Below are positions 1 to 9,100 of a stretch of 64,000 bases of DNA, one piece after another. The DNA comes from Caecitellus pseudoparvulus. Taxonomy: Eukaryota; Bigyra: Bicosoecida. The DNA lies in the NCBI GenBank assembly GCA_965644315.1, contig CBFFRQ010000068.1:1-64000 (forward strand), given 5' to 3'. How positions within the stretch are numbered: the stretch's first letter is position 1; every line of letters begins with the position of its first letter. Made by a program: the position numbers and the translations under genes. A model generated the notes under the pieces. It searched no databases, was not told where the DNA came from, and saw only the letters and a list, made by a program, of their open reading frames with translations.

Positions 1-191
1 AAATATTTATAACCTTTGTCATTTGGTAAAAATAATAAATCACCTTGCTGAATACTATCTTTAATTAATGCTTTATGGGTTGGTATCTCTTGTCCTTTGT
101 CTTTCTTTGGAGGATTGGTTAATTTTAATAACTCTGAGTTTTTAGAATTTTTAATAACCTTTAATTCTTCTAAAATCTTATCTGATATCAT
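1..191 (-). CDS. rve-type integrase-like protein, N-terminal fragment (continues beyond window)
   Basis: An ATG at 191-189 on the minus strand opens a frame of 63 codons that stays open to the window edge, so only the N-terminus is visible. It begins MISDKILEELKVIKNSKNSE and, from about residue 46, reads IQQGDLLFLPNDKGYKYF. From memory, a DLLFLP-(N/D)-x-GYKY stretch is typical of the first strand and first catalytic Asp region of rve (DDE) integrases in virophages and Polinton-like viruses, which insert the element into host DNA. The N-terminal part before the catalytic core is short. A TCTA motif lies 10 nt upstream of the start. Only one motif supports the family call, and the remaining catalytic residues would lie outside the window. 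Confidence 0.5.
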   Translation of the reverse strand, partial: MISDKILEELKVIKNSKNSELLKLTNPPKKDKGQEIPTHKALIKDSIQQGDLLFLPNDKGYKY

Positions 192-201
192 TAATAATAT
201 A

Positions 202-205
202 TAGA
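202..205 (-). promoter_or_regulatory. TCTA motif upstream of the integrase-like gene
   Basis: TCTA on the minus strand inside a pure A/T context, with exactly 10 nt between its last base and the ATG at 191. A TCTA core in AT-rich flanks just before the start codon is the known late promoter motif of Cafeteria roenbergensis virus and its virophage mavirus. Assignment here rests on recurrence before all three genes. Confidence 0.5.
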
Positions 206-224
206 TTAATATATTATTAGTAAT

Positions 225-782
225 TTAAAATTTATGGTCTGGGTATTCCTCTTTTAAGTATTTAATTAAATCTTCTTTTGTTTCATATCTGGTATAAAAT
301 CCATTATTTTTAATTCTGGTTATCATTTTAATAAAAAACTCATCTTTTAATAATTCTTTTAATTCATAAGATACCGTTTTTATATTCTTTGGTAGCTTGG
401 GTAATATCTGAGATTTTAAAATATAATGTTGTTGAACGAAAGCCTCCGGACAATTTGTGCCTAAAGTGTCAATGATAAACTGCCGCTTGGGTAAATCATC
501 AATATATAAATTTATAACTTCTAATAAATCTATTAATTGTTCGAAGGTTTTAATTTTATTTTTAATATCTTCTGTTTCTGCTTCAACTTCTAATTTAACT
601 TTTTCTAGGTTTTCGAGCTTTGTATTTTTTCTGATATTAATAGATGGTTCATTAAATATTGAGTAGTAAAAGAAATATGAATAATCCTCAATTTTACAAA
701 ATTTATTTATGAGCGAGTGATAAGAATTTAACTCCCTCTTGTGAATGCTTAATAATGTCTTTAGACTTTTTAAAGTTGTCAT
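225..782 (-). CDS. Hypothetical 185-residue protein of the AT-rich insert
   Basis: A single intron-free frame of 185 codons with AT-rich codon use quite unlike the host genes. The product is rich in Lys, Leu, Ile and Glu. Residues around 55-90 (LENLEKVKLEVEAETEDIKN and onward) look like a coiled coil. No catalytic motif, signal peptide or membrane segment is visible and I do not recognise the family. It lies 33 bp upstream of the integrase-like gene on the same strand, so it is probably part of the same viral gene set. A TCTA motif sits 10 nt before the start codon. A longer frame is not possible because the region upstream is full of stops. Confidence 0.75.
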   Translation of the reverse strand: MTTLKSLKTLLSIHKRELNSYHSLINKFCKIEDYSYFFYYSIFNEPSINIRKNTKLENLEKVKLEVEAETEDIKNKIKTFEQLIDLLEVINLYIDDLPKRQFIIDTLGTNCPEAFVQQHYILKSQILPKLPKNIKTVSYELKELLKDEFFIKMITRIKNNGFYTRYETKEDLIKYLKEEYPDHKF

Positions 783-792
783 TATATAAATT

Positions 793-796
793 TAGA
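793..796 (-). promoter_or_regulatory. TCTA motif upstream of the 185-residue gene
   Basis: TCTA on the minus strand, exactly 10 nt before the ATG at 782, embedded in A/T-only sequence (ATATTCTAAATTTATATA). Same arrangement as before the other two genes of the insert. Confidence 0.5.
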
Positions 797-963
797 ATAT
801 TTATTTTTTAAATTATTTTTTAGATTTAAATAAATTCGTTTTAAGAAATATTTTTTCTCTAGATTATTATATATATCAAAATGTAATTTATATAATGTAT
901 TAAATCAACGTTGTATCATAAGCCATAATATCCATTTTTTATAAGTATTAAATAATATAATAT

Positions 964-1494
964 TTATAAAAAATCATCTTTACATATTTCGTTAAAAATT
1001 CCTAATCTATCGGCATTATTTGGATGATAAACAATTGATAAAAATTCATCTAAAACATTTTTATATTTTACTTTGTGTTTTTCTTTATATCTTAGAATTT
1101 TTATATATTCTTTTAATGTATTTGAAGACCATTTAAAATTATCAAATATTTCTATTAAATCAAAAAAAAAGAATTCTTTTTTTTCTATTCCTTCTGCGTC
1201 CCAATCTTTCATAGGATATTTAAAAATCCAATCAATATTAAAATTTTTAGATTTATGTAATACCATAAAAATTAAATTACCATCATCAAATTTTTTTATT
1301 AAATTAAGGGTTAATCCTGATTTTCTAATATTCTTAATATCTTCAATTGTAATGTTTGAATTATCAGCCCCTCTAAATCTTGTAGCTTTAATAAATATAT
1401 TTCTTACACATTCTATATTTTCACAACAAGTTAATAAAATATCATCTTCAATATTATCACAATTCATAATATCATAATATAAATTAACATCCAT
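964..1494 (-). CDS. Hypothetical 176-residue protein of the AT-rich insert
   Basis: An intron-free frame of 176 codons, again with AT-rich codon use, separated from the next gene by 181 bp of AT-rich spacer. The product begins MDVNLYYDIMNCDNIEDDIL and is acidic at the N-terminus, with a Cys pair (LLTCCENIECVRNIF) near residue 25 and aromatic-rich stretches (EKKEFFFFDLIEIFDNFKW). I see no membrane segment or known enzyme motif and do not recognise the family. The length is unremarkable for a virophage or giant-virus accessory gene. It is the last gene before the non-coding terminus. Confidence 0.75.
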   Translation of the reverse strand: MDVNLYYDIMNCDNIEDDILLTCCENIECVRNIFIKATRFRGADNSNITIEDIKNIRKSGLTLNLIKKFDDGNLIFMVLHKSKNFNIDWIFKYPMKDWDAEGIEKKEFFFFDLIEIFDNFKWSSNTLKEYIKILRYKEKHKVKYKNVLDEFLSIVYHPNNADRLGIFNEICKDDFL

Positions 1495-1508
1495 TATATA
1501 TATTATAC

Positions 1509-1512
1509 TAGA
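1509..1512 (-). promoter_or_regulatory. TCTA motif upstream of the 176-residue gene
   Basis: TCTA on the minus strand, 14 nt before the ATG at 1494, followed only by G/T/A (GTATAATATATATA). Third of three such motifs in the insert. Confidence 0.45.
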
Positions 1513-1660
1513 TAAAATAAAAATCTTTAAACCCTTTTAAGTCGTTTTTATGTGTTTTTTATTATATATTCGCACACGCCCCACGCTATGTCTGATTCTT
1601 TTGATATTATTATATATGGTCTCGTCTCGCTCGTTTGGTCCTTCTCTCTTTCTTTTTATC

Positions 1661-2010
1661 GTAATGTAATGCTTACACAACAACACAAATTACATCTCAA
1701 AATATCATATTGATTAAAGGTTGTTTAAATTCTCAAAATATAGCCGTTTTTCCTGTTGTTCTGTATTTTCGTTAGCTTGTTTAATTTGTTTGTAATGTAT
1801 CTGTATTTTACAACAGAGAATCTGTATCATATAGTTTGTAATGAATCTTACACAAAAACATAAAAAACATCTGAAAATATCATATTGATAAAAGGTTATA
1901 TGAAATCTTGAAAAATAGCTGTTTTTCCTGTTGTTCTGTATCTTTGGTGTCTCTTAGAGTTTTTTTATATAGTATCTGTATTATATAACAGATATTGTGT
2001 ATTTATAATA
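1661..2010. repeat. Two diverged tandem copies of a ~175-bp unit
   Basis: Unit 1 is about 1661-1835 and unit 2 about 1838-2010, shifted by 175 bp. Both start with GTAATG..CTTACACAA, share ATATCATATTGAT (1703 and 1878), share TTTTTCCTGTTGTTCTGTAT (from 1747 and 1922), and end with TATCTGTATT..ACA.AGA. Small indels and many substitutions separate them. No open frame crosses them. Their position between the last viral gene and the composition change makes them a candidate for the terminal (possibly inverted) repeat of the element. Confidence 0.75.
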
Positions 2011-2040
2011 TTTATAGTAATTAGAAGGGATTATTTATAA

Positions 2041-3730
2041 CTTTATCATATGGATTTAATAATATTACGCTATCGCATAATATCATTAACTGTTTTGATT
2101 ATTGGCACAGATCAATTTTTATCAATAAAATTGATCGAGCATGACGATAGTATTGTAGAGTATGAGACCCTGGAGCCAAAAAATATAATTTTACAACGCC
2201 CTTTTCGACGCGAAGGAATCGTTGTCCAATCACTAAATTTTGCACGTATTCCTTTTTGCATAGTCTCTACACCATGACAATATGTATTGTTCCGTGTTCG
2301 TGGTACAACATGCCAAAACGCCGTTTTCAGCCATTTTTCAAAACCAGTTTCTATCAAGTATCCGACATAATATCAATCGTAATACAAATTTGAACCCATT
2401 AGTGTTTAGAGTATATCAATGTCCACCTTTCATGAAAAGGCAGTGCTCATCGTCATTCTTTGAGAACGTTCAAAGGCGTGTCAACAATTCGACTCCAGTT
2501 TGATGAACCCCAAAATCTGCCATTTTCTTGAGAGGTAAAGATGAATCACAAACTGAAACAAATTAAAACTATGTCTGGGGACTGCGTACAATGGATAAAT
2601 ACTTCAATGGTTTGGTTCAATATGTCCAGGTGTGTGATACAGCGCTATCAATGCTTTCCACCTGAAGGAGCATTGGGCTGTTTGGAGCCTGAAGAAGCCA
2701 CGAAAGTGCATTAAGTACCTACTCATGCATGTAACGTGTTAGTGATGATACGGCAAATGCTCCTCGTATTCACGTGTATCAGAATATGTACGATAATCAC
2801 GTTTCACGGTGTCAAACCTACTACTGAGGAACTGCATGGAGCCTGTTTCAGATTTTGCATTGTTCCAGAATTCCCACGCGCTAGTCGGGACGACCTTCAG
2901 GTGCCCTAAAACCTTTCTGCGTGTTTTCAATCTGCAAAATGCTGCTATCAGTGTCTGAACTGCTTGAGGAATCCAGCGTGTAAGTCCTGCCTGACGCTAC
3001 AAGGGTGTGCCGATGTCGCAATTTTGCCGTCGTAAACAGCATATCTAACGCCTGCACAGAAGCTGGAGAATGCCAGTAGGCCAGGCAGGGTTCTTCCCAT
3101 TGACCTAGCGCCCAGATGACCGCGAGTATCATCAATCGCTTGGGAAGCCACGCATTGGCAGCAGGGCTTCCCACACCTGCTGCAGTTCCAAGCAGCTCCC
3201 ATGGCCTGTGGATCTGATGCTCCAGTTTCTTAGCCTGTCTCAATGTTGGAATTTCAGGTACATGGAGGATGAGCATCCACGTTTGACCCGCAGTCTGCCT
3301 TGCGCCAGTCCCATTGTTGTGCTTGGCCAGCCGGTCCAGAACGCCAGCTGTCGCACTTAGTCGAACCAGACGCTTGAAAGCAATGCTCATTGCTCCTCAT
3401 CCAACAACCATTCACGATCGTTCAAGTACAGGGCAGTCAAGGCAACTACTGAGACTGAACACTTTCCTTGCCGATCTTGCAGATCGATCGCAGCAATTCT
3501 TGCAAGCAAATTCATAGGCGTATTTCACACCGAATTGATCTGTGCCGGATACGCCTTGTGTCAAGTCAAAACAAAGCACAAGTCGTGTCGCTGACATCAG
3601 CGACGTATCCTCTAGTATATCTAAAAATATAGATTCTGATATAAATAAATATATATTAATATATTGTATGCGGGGTATGTATTCATAGAGTCTATAGCTG
3701 ATTAGTAGATATATATATATTTATGTCCGC
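2041..3730. other. Mosaic junction between AT-rich insert and GC-rich DNA
   Basis: Composition rises in steps: intermediate from about 2040, near-balanced from about 2900, then a sudden A/T block at 3600-3725 (runs of TATATA) before the GC-rich DNA begins. Open frames are short, on both strands, and none is recognisable. A perfect 10-bp inverted repeat (GATCAATTTT, 2110-2119 and 2127-2136) lies near the start. I read this as degraded inserted DNA rather than a functional host region, but cannot name its source. Confidence 0.4.
2881..3390 (-). pseudogene. Unassigned 169-residue frame, possible transposon remnant
   Basis: An open frame of 169 codons in DNA of intermediate GC content. It has no recognised motif, but the C-terminal part carries a Ser/Asp tract (TLDSSSSSDTDSS). 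A similar Ser/Asp tail (SPSSSGSDSE) ends the frame at 3797-4621 on the opposite strand, and the two may be relics of one element family. An adjacent in-phase continuation upstream (3412-3597) is closed by stops, consistent with decay. It could also be a chance frame. Confidence 0.2.
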
Positions 3731-3796
3731 TTCTGAGTCCGTGTTAGCCGCAGGTTGCGTTAGCAATCCGAGGCACGGCAGCTCATACATTTATGT

Positions 3797-4621
3797 ATGC
3801 TGTCCCCCGTACACTTGTGGCAGACCTTACAAGTGCTGCACGGCGAAGATCTCCCTACTCTCTTTCGGGAATGCCCGCTGTGCCACAGCCGCATGTGGTC
3901 CAGCCTCCATGAGCATATCCTGCTTGCTTGCCCCCACCCCCCTCTGGCAGAGTCCAGAGCAGCAACCCTGACAAGCGTCCTCCAGCTGACACTTCGTTCT
4001 GCAGAGGAAGGGTCGAGCAACCCACAACCCCACCGCGTTGGGGTCCCTTCACTCTTGGTAGCATCCCTGCGCCGCTGGGAGGCTGGTCTGTACCTTCGCA
4101 CACCAGAGCGCAAGACCATGCTTCGCTTTCTCCTCCTTGGTCAGTGGCCATTCCGATGGGGCACTGCTGCAGAGCTCCAACATGTGTCCAGGGAGCAGGC
4201 ATCTGTGCTGTCGAATCCCCACCTGACTCTTCGAAACTCCGAGGGTCCTCTCCTTCCTCCACTCTATTGGAAGACGATGCTTGTGAAGGCGGCTGAGTAT
4301 TCCTCATCTGCATGGGACGAGTGTGTGAAGCGCATGCTGAAACTTACCTCTGAGGACTTCCTACCTGTGCAGAAGCATGCGCGATATCTGTGGTGGGCGG
4401 CGCATGGTCGCGGAAGTGCGCTACCAGGATCCTCCACACCCTTGCCGAGTGCAGTGAGAAAGCACACGGCGAGGGTGCGGGCGAGGCGCTTCGAGCGCAC
4501 TTACTACCCAGTGCGCTCTGAACGGCGTGCACCACGCTCCTTCAGCACCCAGTCCACTCTGTTCGATGTAGGTGTCTCCAGGCCTGATAGTCCTTCCAGT
4601 TCGGGATCCGACTCGGAGTAG
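3797..4621 (+). mobile_element. Probable C-terminal remnant of a non-LTR retrotransposon ORF
   Basis: A 274-codon frame whose N-terminal part reads LFRECPLCHSRMWSSLHEHI and continues into LLACP: two Cys pairs with an intervening His, in the C-x2-C..H..C arrangement of the zinc-binding segment that follows the reverse transcriptase of LINE-type elements. Downstream is a Trp- and Arg-rich region with no known motif, and the frame ends in a Ser/Asp-rich tail. No reverse transcriptase or endonuclease core is visible upstream, so at best this is a 5'-truncated copy, which is the usual fate of such elements. Calling it a zinc-finger host gene is possible but less likely, given the surrounding debris. 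Confidence 0.35.
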
Positions 4622-6117
4622 TCCTTGCACTCTCCGAAGAACGTCCGTGGATCTGTGAAAGAAATTCTGCAAGGCGTGGTGAGAACCACGATGGAACCAG
4701 AAGGCTTGGCAACGTGGGCCCAAGCGGCCCCCTTCATGTTGACCTCTCTCTGCGAAGCGGAGAGGAATAGGTCAAGAAATGCTGTCACAGTGCTTACCTG
4801 GAGGTTCTTGATCCCATACAAGTCCTAGCTGTCTCCCTGCAGCGGCGCGTGCGGAACTTGGCGTGCTTGACGCACGGGCGTCAGGCGCGCCGCCAGAGAG
4901 GACTCACCAGGATCCAAGCCGTCCACAAGCACTCCAAGGGTTTACCTGCGCAGAAAGGATCGGAAAGGGCGCGGAACGTACCAAGAACAAGGCGTTCCTC
5001 AGGTGTTCGGCGGGGCAGGCAGTGCGTGATGCTGCCAGGTGCACTGCCCCACTGCGAAACGCCCCCACTTGTCCCGGGCACTGAGGCCCATGTAGGGCCC
5101 ACAGTGGGACGAAGTCCCGGGCCCGAGTCGGAAACCGGCCCGGGATAATGGGGGAAGTTGAATTGTAAGCTGATGGAATGTCTGAGTGGGTGGCGCTGAC
5201 TGCGCACCCCCCCAAGAGACCGAGCTCTGGCCCCCTCGCGGGCATGTGGACCTTCTTTCGAAGGGGCGGGCGTTGAAACGCCCTAGCGAAGCGGCGGCTT
5301 ATACAACGGACTCACGTCTGTGCTGGCTGCAGATCCATTAACATGGTAGCCGCTGTGGTGTACACCGGAGCGCACTCGTGTGCGACGGTGAGCAGGACAC
5401 CACGTGTGATGCCCCAGCTGCACCGCGCCTGTGGCAAGCGTGGAAGCGAATTGCAATGCATTGACTGTCTAAACCGGCAAAATTGGTGCGGTGCCCAATG
5501 ATCATGTGCGCGAATGAGGCACATTGCAGTGGTTCGTGCGAACCTCAGACGCCAGTCCAGGGGCGCGCAGGGGGCCTCACAGAGCCAGTAGCCTCGCTGC
5601 GTTTCAAGTGTGTTGAGTGCTGGTCGCGGCGACCTGCACCATCGCTGTAATCCACCTTGATCAAGTCCGAATCGTAAGACCTCGTTACTTGATTTGGAGG
5701 CGGCGACGAGGTGTTTCTACGGCTCTGCAACGCTCCATGGAGATAATGCCCCAACAGGAGACGAAATTTCCAAAAATTTGTGCTACATACAATCCTAATA
5801 GATTTATGGAAGTGTTCCTGTCCAAAGCGTGCCCGTGGGTTGTCTCTCTCCTGCCAGAGAGCGCTGCACAGTGCGGGTGTGGCGTTTCGGTTTGCCTCAC
5901 CACGCCAATCCACGAGGCCTGCGATATCTCTGCATTGGGCTGCACTCCACCGGCTCTGAACAGTTGAGAGGTCCGTTACATGAAGGTAGTCTTATGAAAC
6001 GTTGAATTATTCTGCAAGTCTCTCATACCACGCGTCTAGCCTCGGGGTCCTGGCTGGCCTGTGTGTGGATGAAACTCCCTTCACCCAGCCGGAGCGCCGG
6101 TGGCCCTGCTCCAGCCC
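4622..6117. other. No gene recognised
   Basis: About 1.5 kb of GC-rich DNA with only short frames on both strands and no recognisable protein motif, RNA gene or clear repeat. It lies downstream of the large transposase gene and may contain the untranslated end or terminus of that element. I could not find a terminal inverted repeat by eye. Confidence 0.5.
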
Positions 6118-9100
6118 TCAGCATCGCGCACGCTTGGCACTCGGCGAACTGAGACCATGGTGCCTTGCTCGCTTCTCCCGCTGGACAAACTGCTCTTCTT
6201 CCCCCTGCATCAAGCTGGCCACTCGCTCGACCTGGCCGACAGTGGCGTGAGCAGCGGAAGCGATGCGGGACGCCGCTGTGTTGGGGCTGTACTTGACAGT
6301 CTTGGCCTCTTGCGTCTCCCTCTCCTCCCTGAGCAGTCGGCGAATATCTTCCTCAACCTCTGGCGTGACGGACGAGCTGGCCTTGTGGTACAGGGGCAGG
6401 CCACGGGCCTTGGCTTCCTCGAACGTGGTAGGTGCAGGCGCATCCGGGCAGCTCTGCAAGGCTGCTGTCAAGGTACCTCGAGCAAAGCCACCTACATCAC
6501 CTGTCAGCACAGAGCAAAGCTCCAGAGTAGCCGCAACGTCTTGAGACTTGCTGTGTGTCTCTTCCTGGCGGCATTCATCGCTCGCATACGTGGACAGCAG
6601 CTTGGCAGCAGTGGCCTGGTTCTTCTCCAGCCAGTACAACGTGAGGTTCATCTCGGCAACATCCAGGCGAGTGGATGTGCCTGCTGACACCATGTGCCGC
6701 ATGCCTGAGTGCAGGCTCTCATTGCCCCCGGTGGTGGTGGCGCCGTGCACCGCGTCACGCCCATCCAACAAGCCTTGAAGCCCCACATCATACTGCAATG
6801 ACGCCTTGACCCGAGCACGAACGGCGGGAAAGGAGGACTTGAGATCCAGGATGCCGCGTGTGATGCGGCCTTGCACGGCGGTGCCTGCGCCACCCCGCGA
6901 TGAAGGCGCCCACACCTGGCGAAACAGGCTTGCAGTGCGCTCCAGTGCCGCTGAGGCCTGTTTGTGAGTGCAGGGCCCAATGTGAAGGGGAAGAATGGGC
7001 ACCCCGCTCGGGTGCACCCCAGCCTGAGTTGGCGTGAAGTGCTCTCCTTGGCACCGACGGAGCAGCATGCCTGCTGAAGTGGCACAGGCAGCAGCCAGAG
7101 CGAGCGGGACGTGCTTGCGAAGCCTCGCGGCAGCCCCAACTGCACGCCCTGGCCCATACAGGGCCCACCCATAGGCTGCGAGGAATTCTTGGACTTGTGT
7201 CTTTTGGGAGTCTGAAAGGGACTTGCGTTGCAAGATGCGGCAGGCGCAGTCGATGAAGGCCTGGATGTCGGCAGGCTCAGCAGAGACCAAGGCGGCTCGT
7301 TGGCGAGCAGCGGCATCCTCTGGAAGGAGCAGTTTGGGAGACACCACGCCCAGTGCAGGTGTTCGGATCCACTCCACTGTGTCGAACCACAGCCTGATCA
7401 TAAGTGGGCCATCCTGGTGCATGCCTTTCTTGGGAATGGCCTTGGCCACGCGTCTGGCGAAGTGCCACGGGTCCACGGCGAACCGCACCACGCCTTTCCG
7501 CAGCAGTGGGAAGTGCACGTCGATGATTGCCTGCAGGGCGTGCTGGTGGATCTTGAGGTTGTCCACTGTGATGACGCTGGGGTGGGACGCCGCCGGGCCG
7601 CGCTCCGGCAGGTGTCCCTTCAGCCTGCACAGCACTAAGTCCAGGACCCAGGCCAAGTTTGCCGCGCTTTCGTATCCCGTGAACATGGGAGGCTGCAGGA
7701 TGAAGCCGTACCGGCCCACAACCGTGGCTATGCAGGGAGCTACTCGCCACCGAGTCCTGCGTGTGGCCCGCGTGGCCCGGCCTCCGCTGCCCGCACAGGC
7801 TTCCTCCTCTGCACCCTCGTCGCTGTCGCTGTCGCTGGCGCTGTCGCTGTCGCTGGCGCAGTCACTGCCTTCTTCCCCATCCAGCTCATCTTCAGGCTCT
7901 TCCTCGCCCAGCTCGTGCTGTGGACTGGCTCGCGCAGCTCTGGCTCTGCGCAGTGGCTGCGGGCCCGCGACGTGCACCCGGGCCGAAGATGCAAACGTCC
8001 AGTCTACGCCGATGGTGTCAGCGAAGCGTGCGAGGGCCTGCAGGTACCCCTCCACATGCGGCTTGACAGCGGCATGGTAGATGTGCAGGGTGGCATCACG
8101 CAGAGCCTTGCCACTTGTGCTGGATCGCACGTTGCCCACAACATGCTTTCTGGCTCGGTGCACGGCTTGGGCCAGCGCATATTGCACCTCAGGGCATTCA
8201 TCGAGAGAGGAGTGCTTCTTGAACAGCTTCTCTTTCCAGGAGTCTACCTTGTCCTCGAAGGGCCGCATGAGGTCTCGCCAGAAGGCTTTCTGCACCTTGA
8301 CCATGCCTTCCCGACGATGCGCAACGTAGTTCTCCCACAGACTCGTAGCAGCAGCCTCGTCCATGAGAATGGTGCCAGCGATCGCGCATGGTATGGAAAG
8401 GACCAGCCTGCGGCCCTCCATGCCAGGTGGGGACGATCCATCTGGGAGTACGTCCGGGTACAGCTGGTGCTTGACCCTCCAAAAGGATCGCGACCCCACT
8501 GTGACAGCAAATCGATGGCTTCTGCAGAGCAGAGTCGCCTTTGTTACAGGCTGCACTCCCTTGAATCCGGTGAATAGACACTGCTTCGCGCTGTGGGAGC
8601 CATTGGTCGTCCACTTGCACGTGCCGTGGCAGCTGCCTGCCTTGGGACAGGTGCCCCATGGCAGCTGCTGCCGCACATCAGTCCAGCCCTTGCTACTCAC
8701 GGATAGAACTGTGAGTTCGGTGCGCATGGAGGGGTGCGCCATGCTTCCCTTCAGGTCCGCTTCCATCTGGACCAGGTCCGCTTGGACCTCTGCGGGGATG
8801 GGTCGGTCACCCACCTGGGCCGGCCTGCCAGCTTGTGCGGCCACTGCGACTTCGAAGCGCAACCGTGCTGCGGCTGCAGCTGCTTGGTATGCTTCACTGG
8901 CTGGCAGGCTGTGGCCGTCTGGGCTCCACGGCACAGTCTTGCTGCGGCATGGGCCAGGAGGGCGAGGGAGGAAGGGTAACTGCTCGCCACAGGCTGCGTG
9001 GGTGGCAGCGAGGCCCACTGGCTGGACGTCCAGGGTGACGGGCTGCTTGCGGGTGGGGATGTAGTGCTCGTACAGGGAGCCTGCCAGGGCAGCGTTCGCA

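Larger units (their letters stand above)
1..2040. mobile_element. Terminal part of an AT-rich virophage/Polinton-like insert
   Basis: The first two kilobases are strongly AT-rich, while everything from about 3.7 kb onwards is very GC-rich. They carry three consecutive minus-strand genes without introns (one cut by the window edge), followed by about 540 bp of non-coding AT-rich DNA with a tandem duplication. The edge gene has the start of a retroviral-type integrase, and all three genes share a TCTA motif just upstream of the start codon. This combination is known from virophages of the mavirus group and their endogenous copies in GC-rich protist genomes. The right boundary is placed near 2040, where composition begins to change; no target-site duplication or terminal inverted repeat can be checked because the other end is outside the window. 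A different AT-rich giant-virus insert is the main alternative. Confidence 0.6.

Noticed and set aside
2062-2085. Imperfect palindrome ATATTACGC..CGCATAATAT near the AT-rich boundary
   Set aside because: Arms differ by an indel, and such hairpins are expected by chance in A/T-rich DNA; no link to a gene or repeat.
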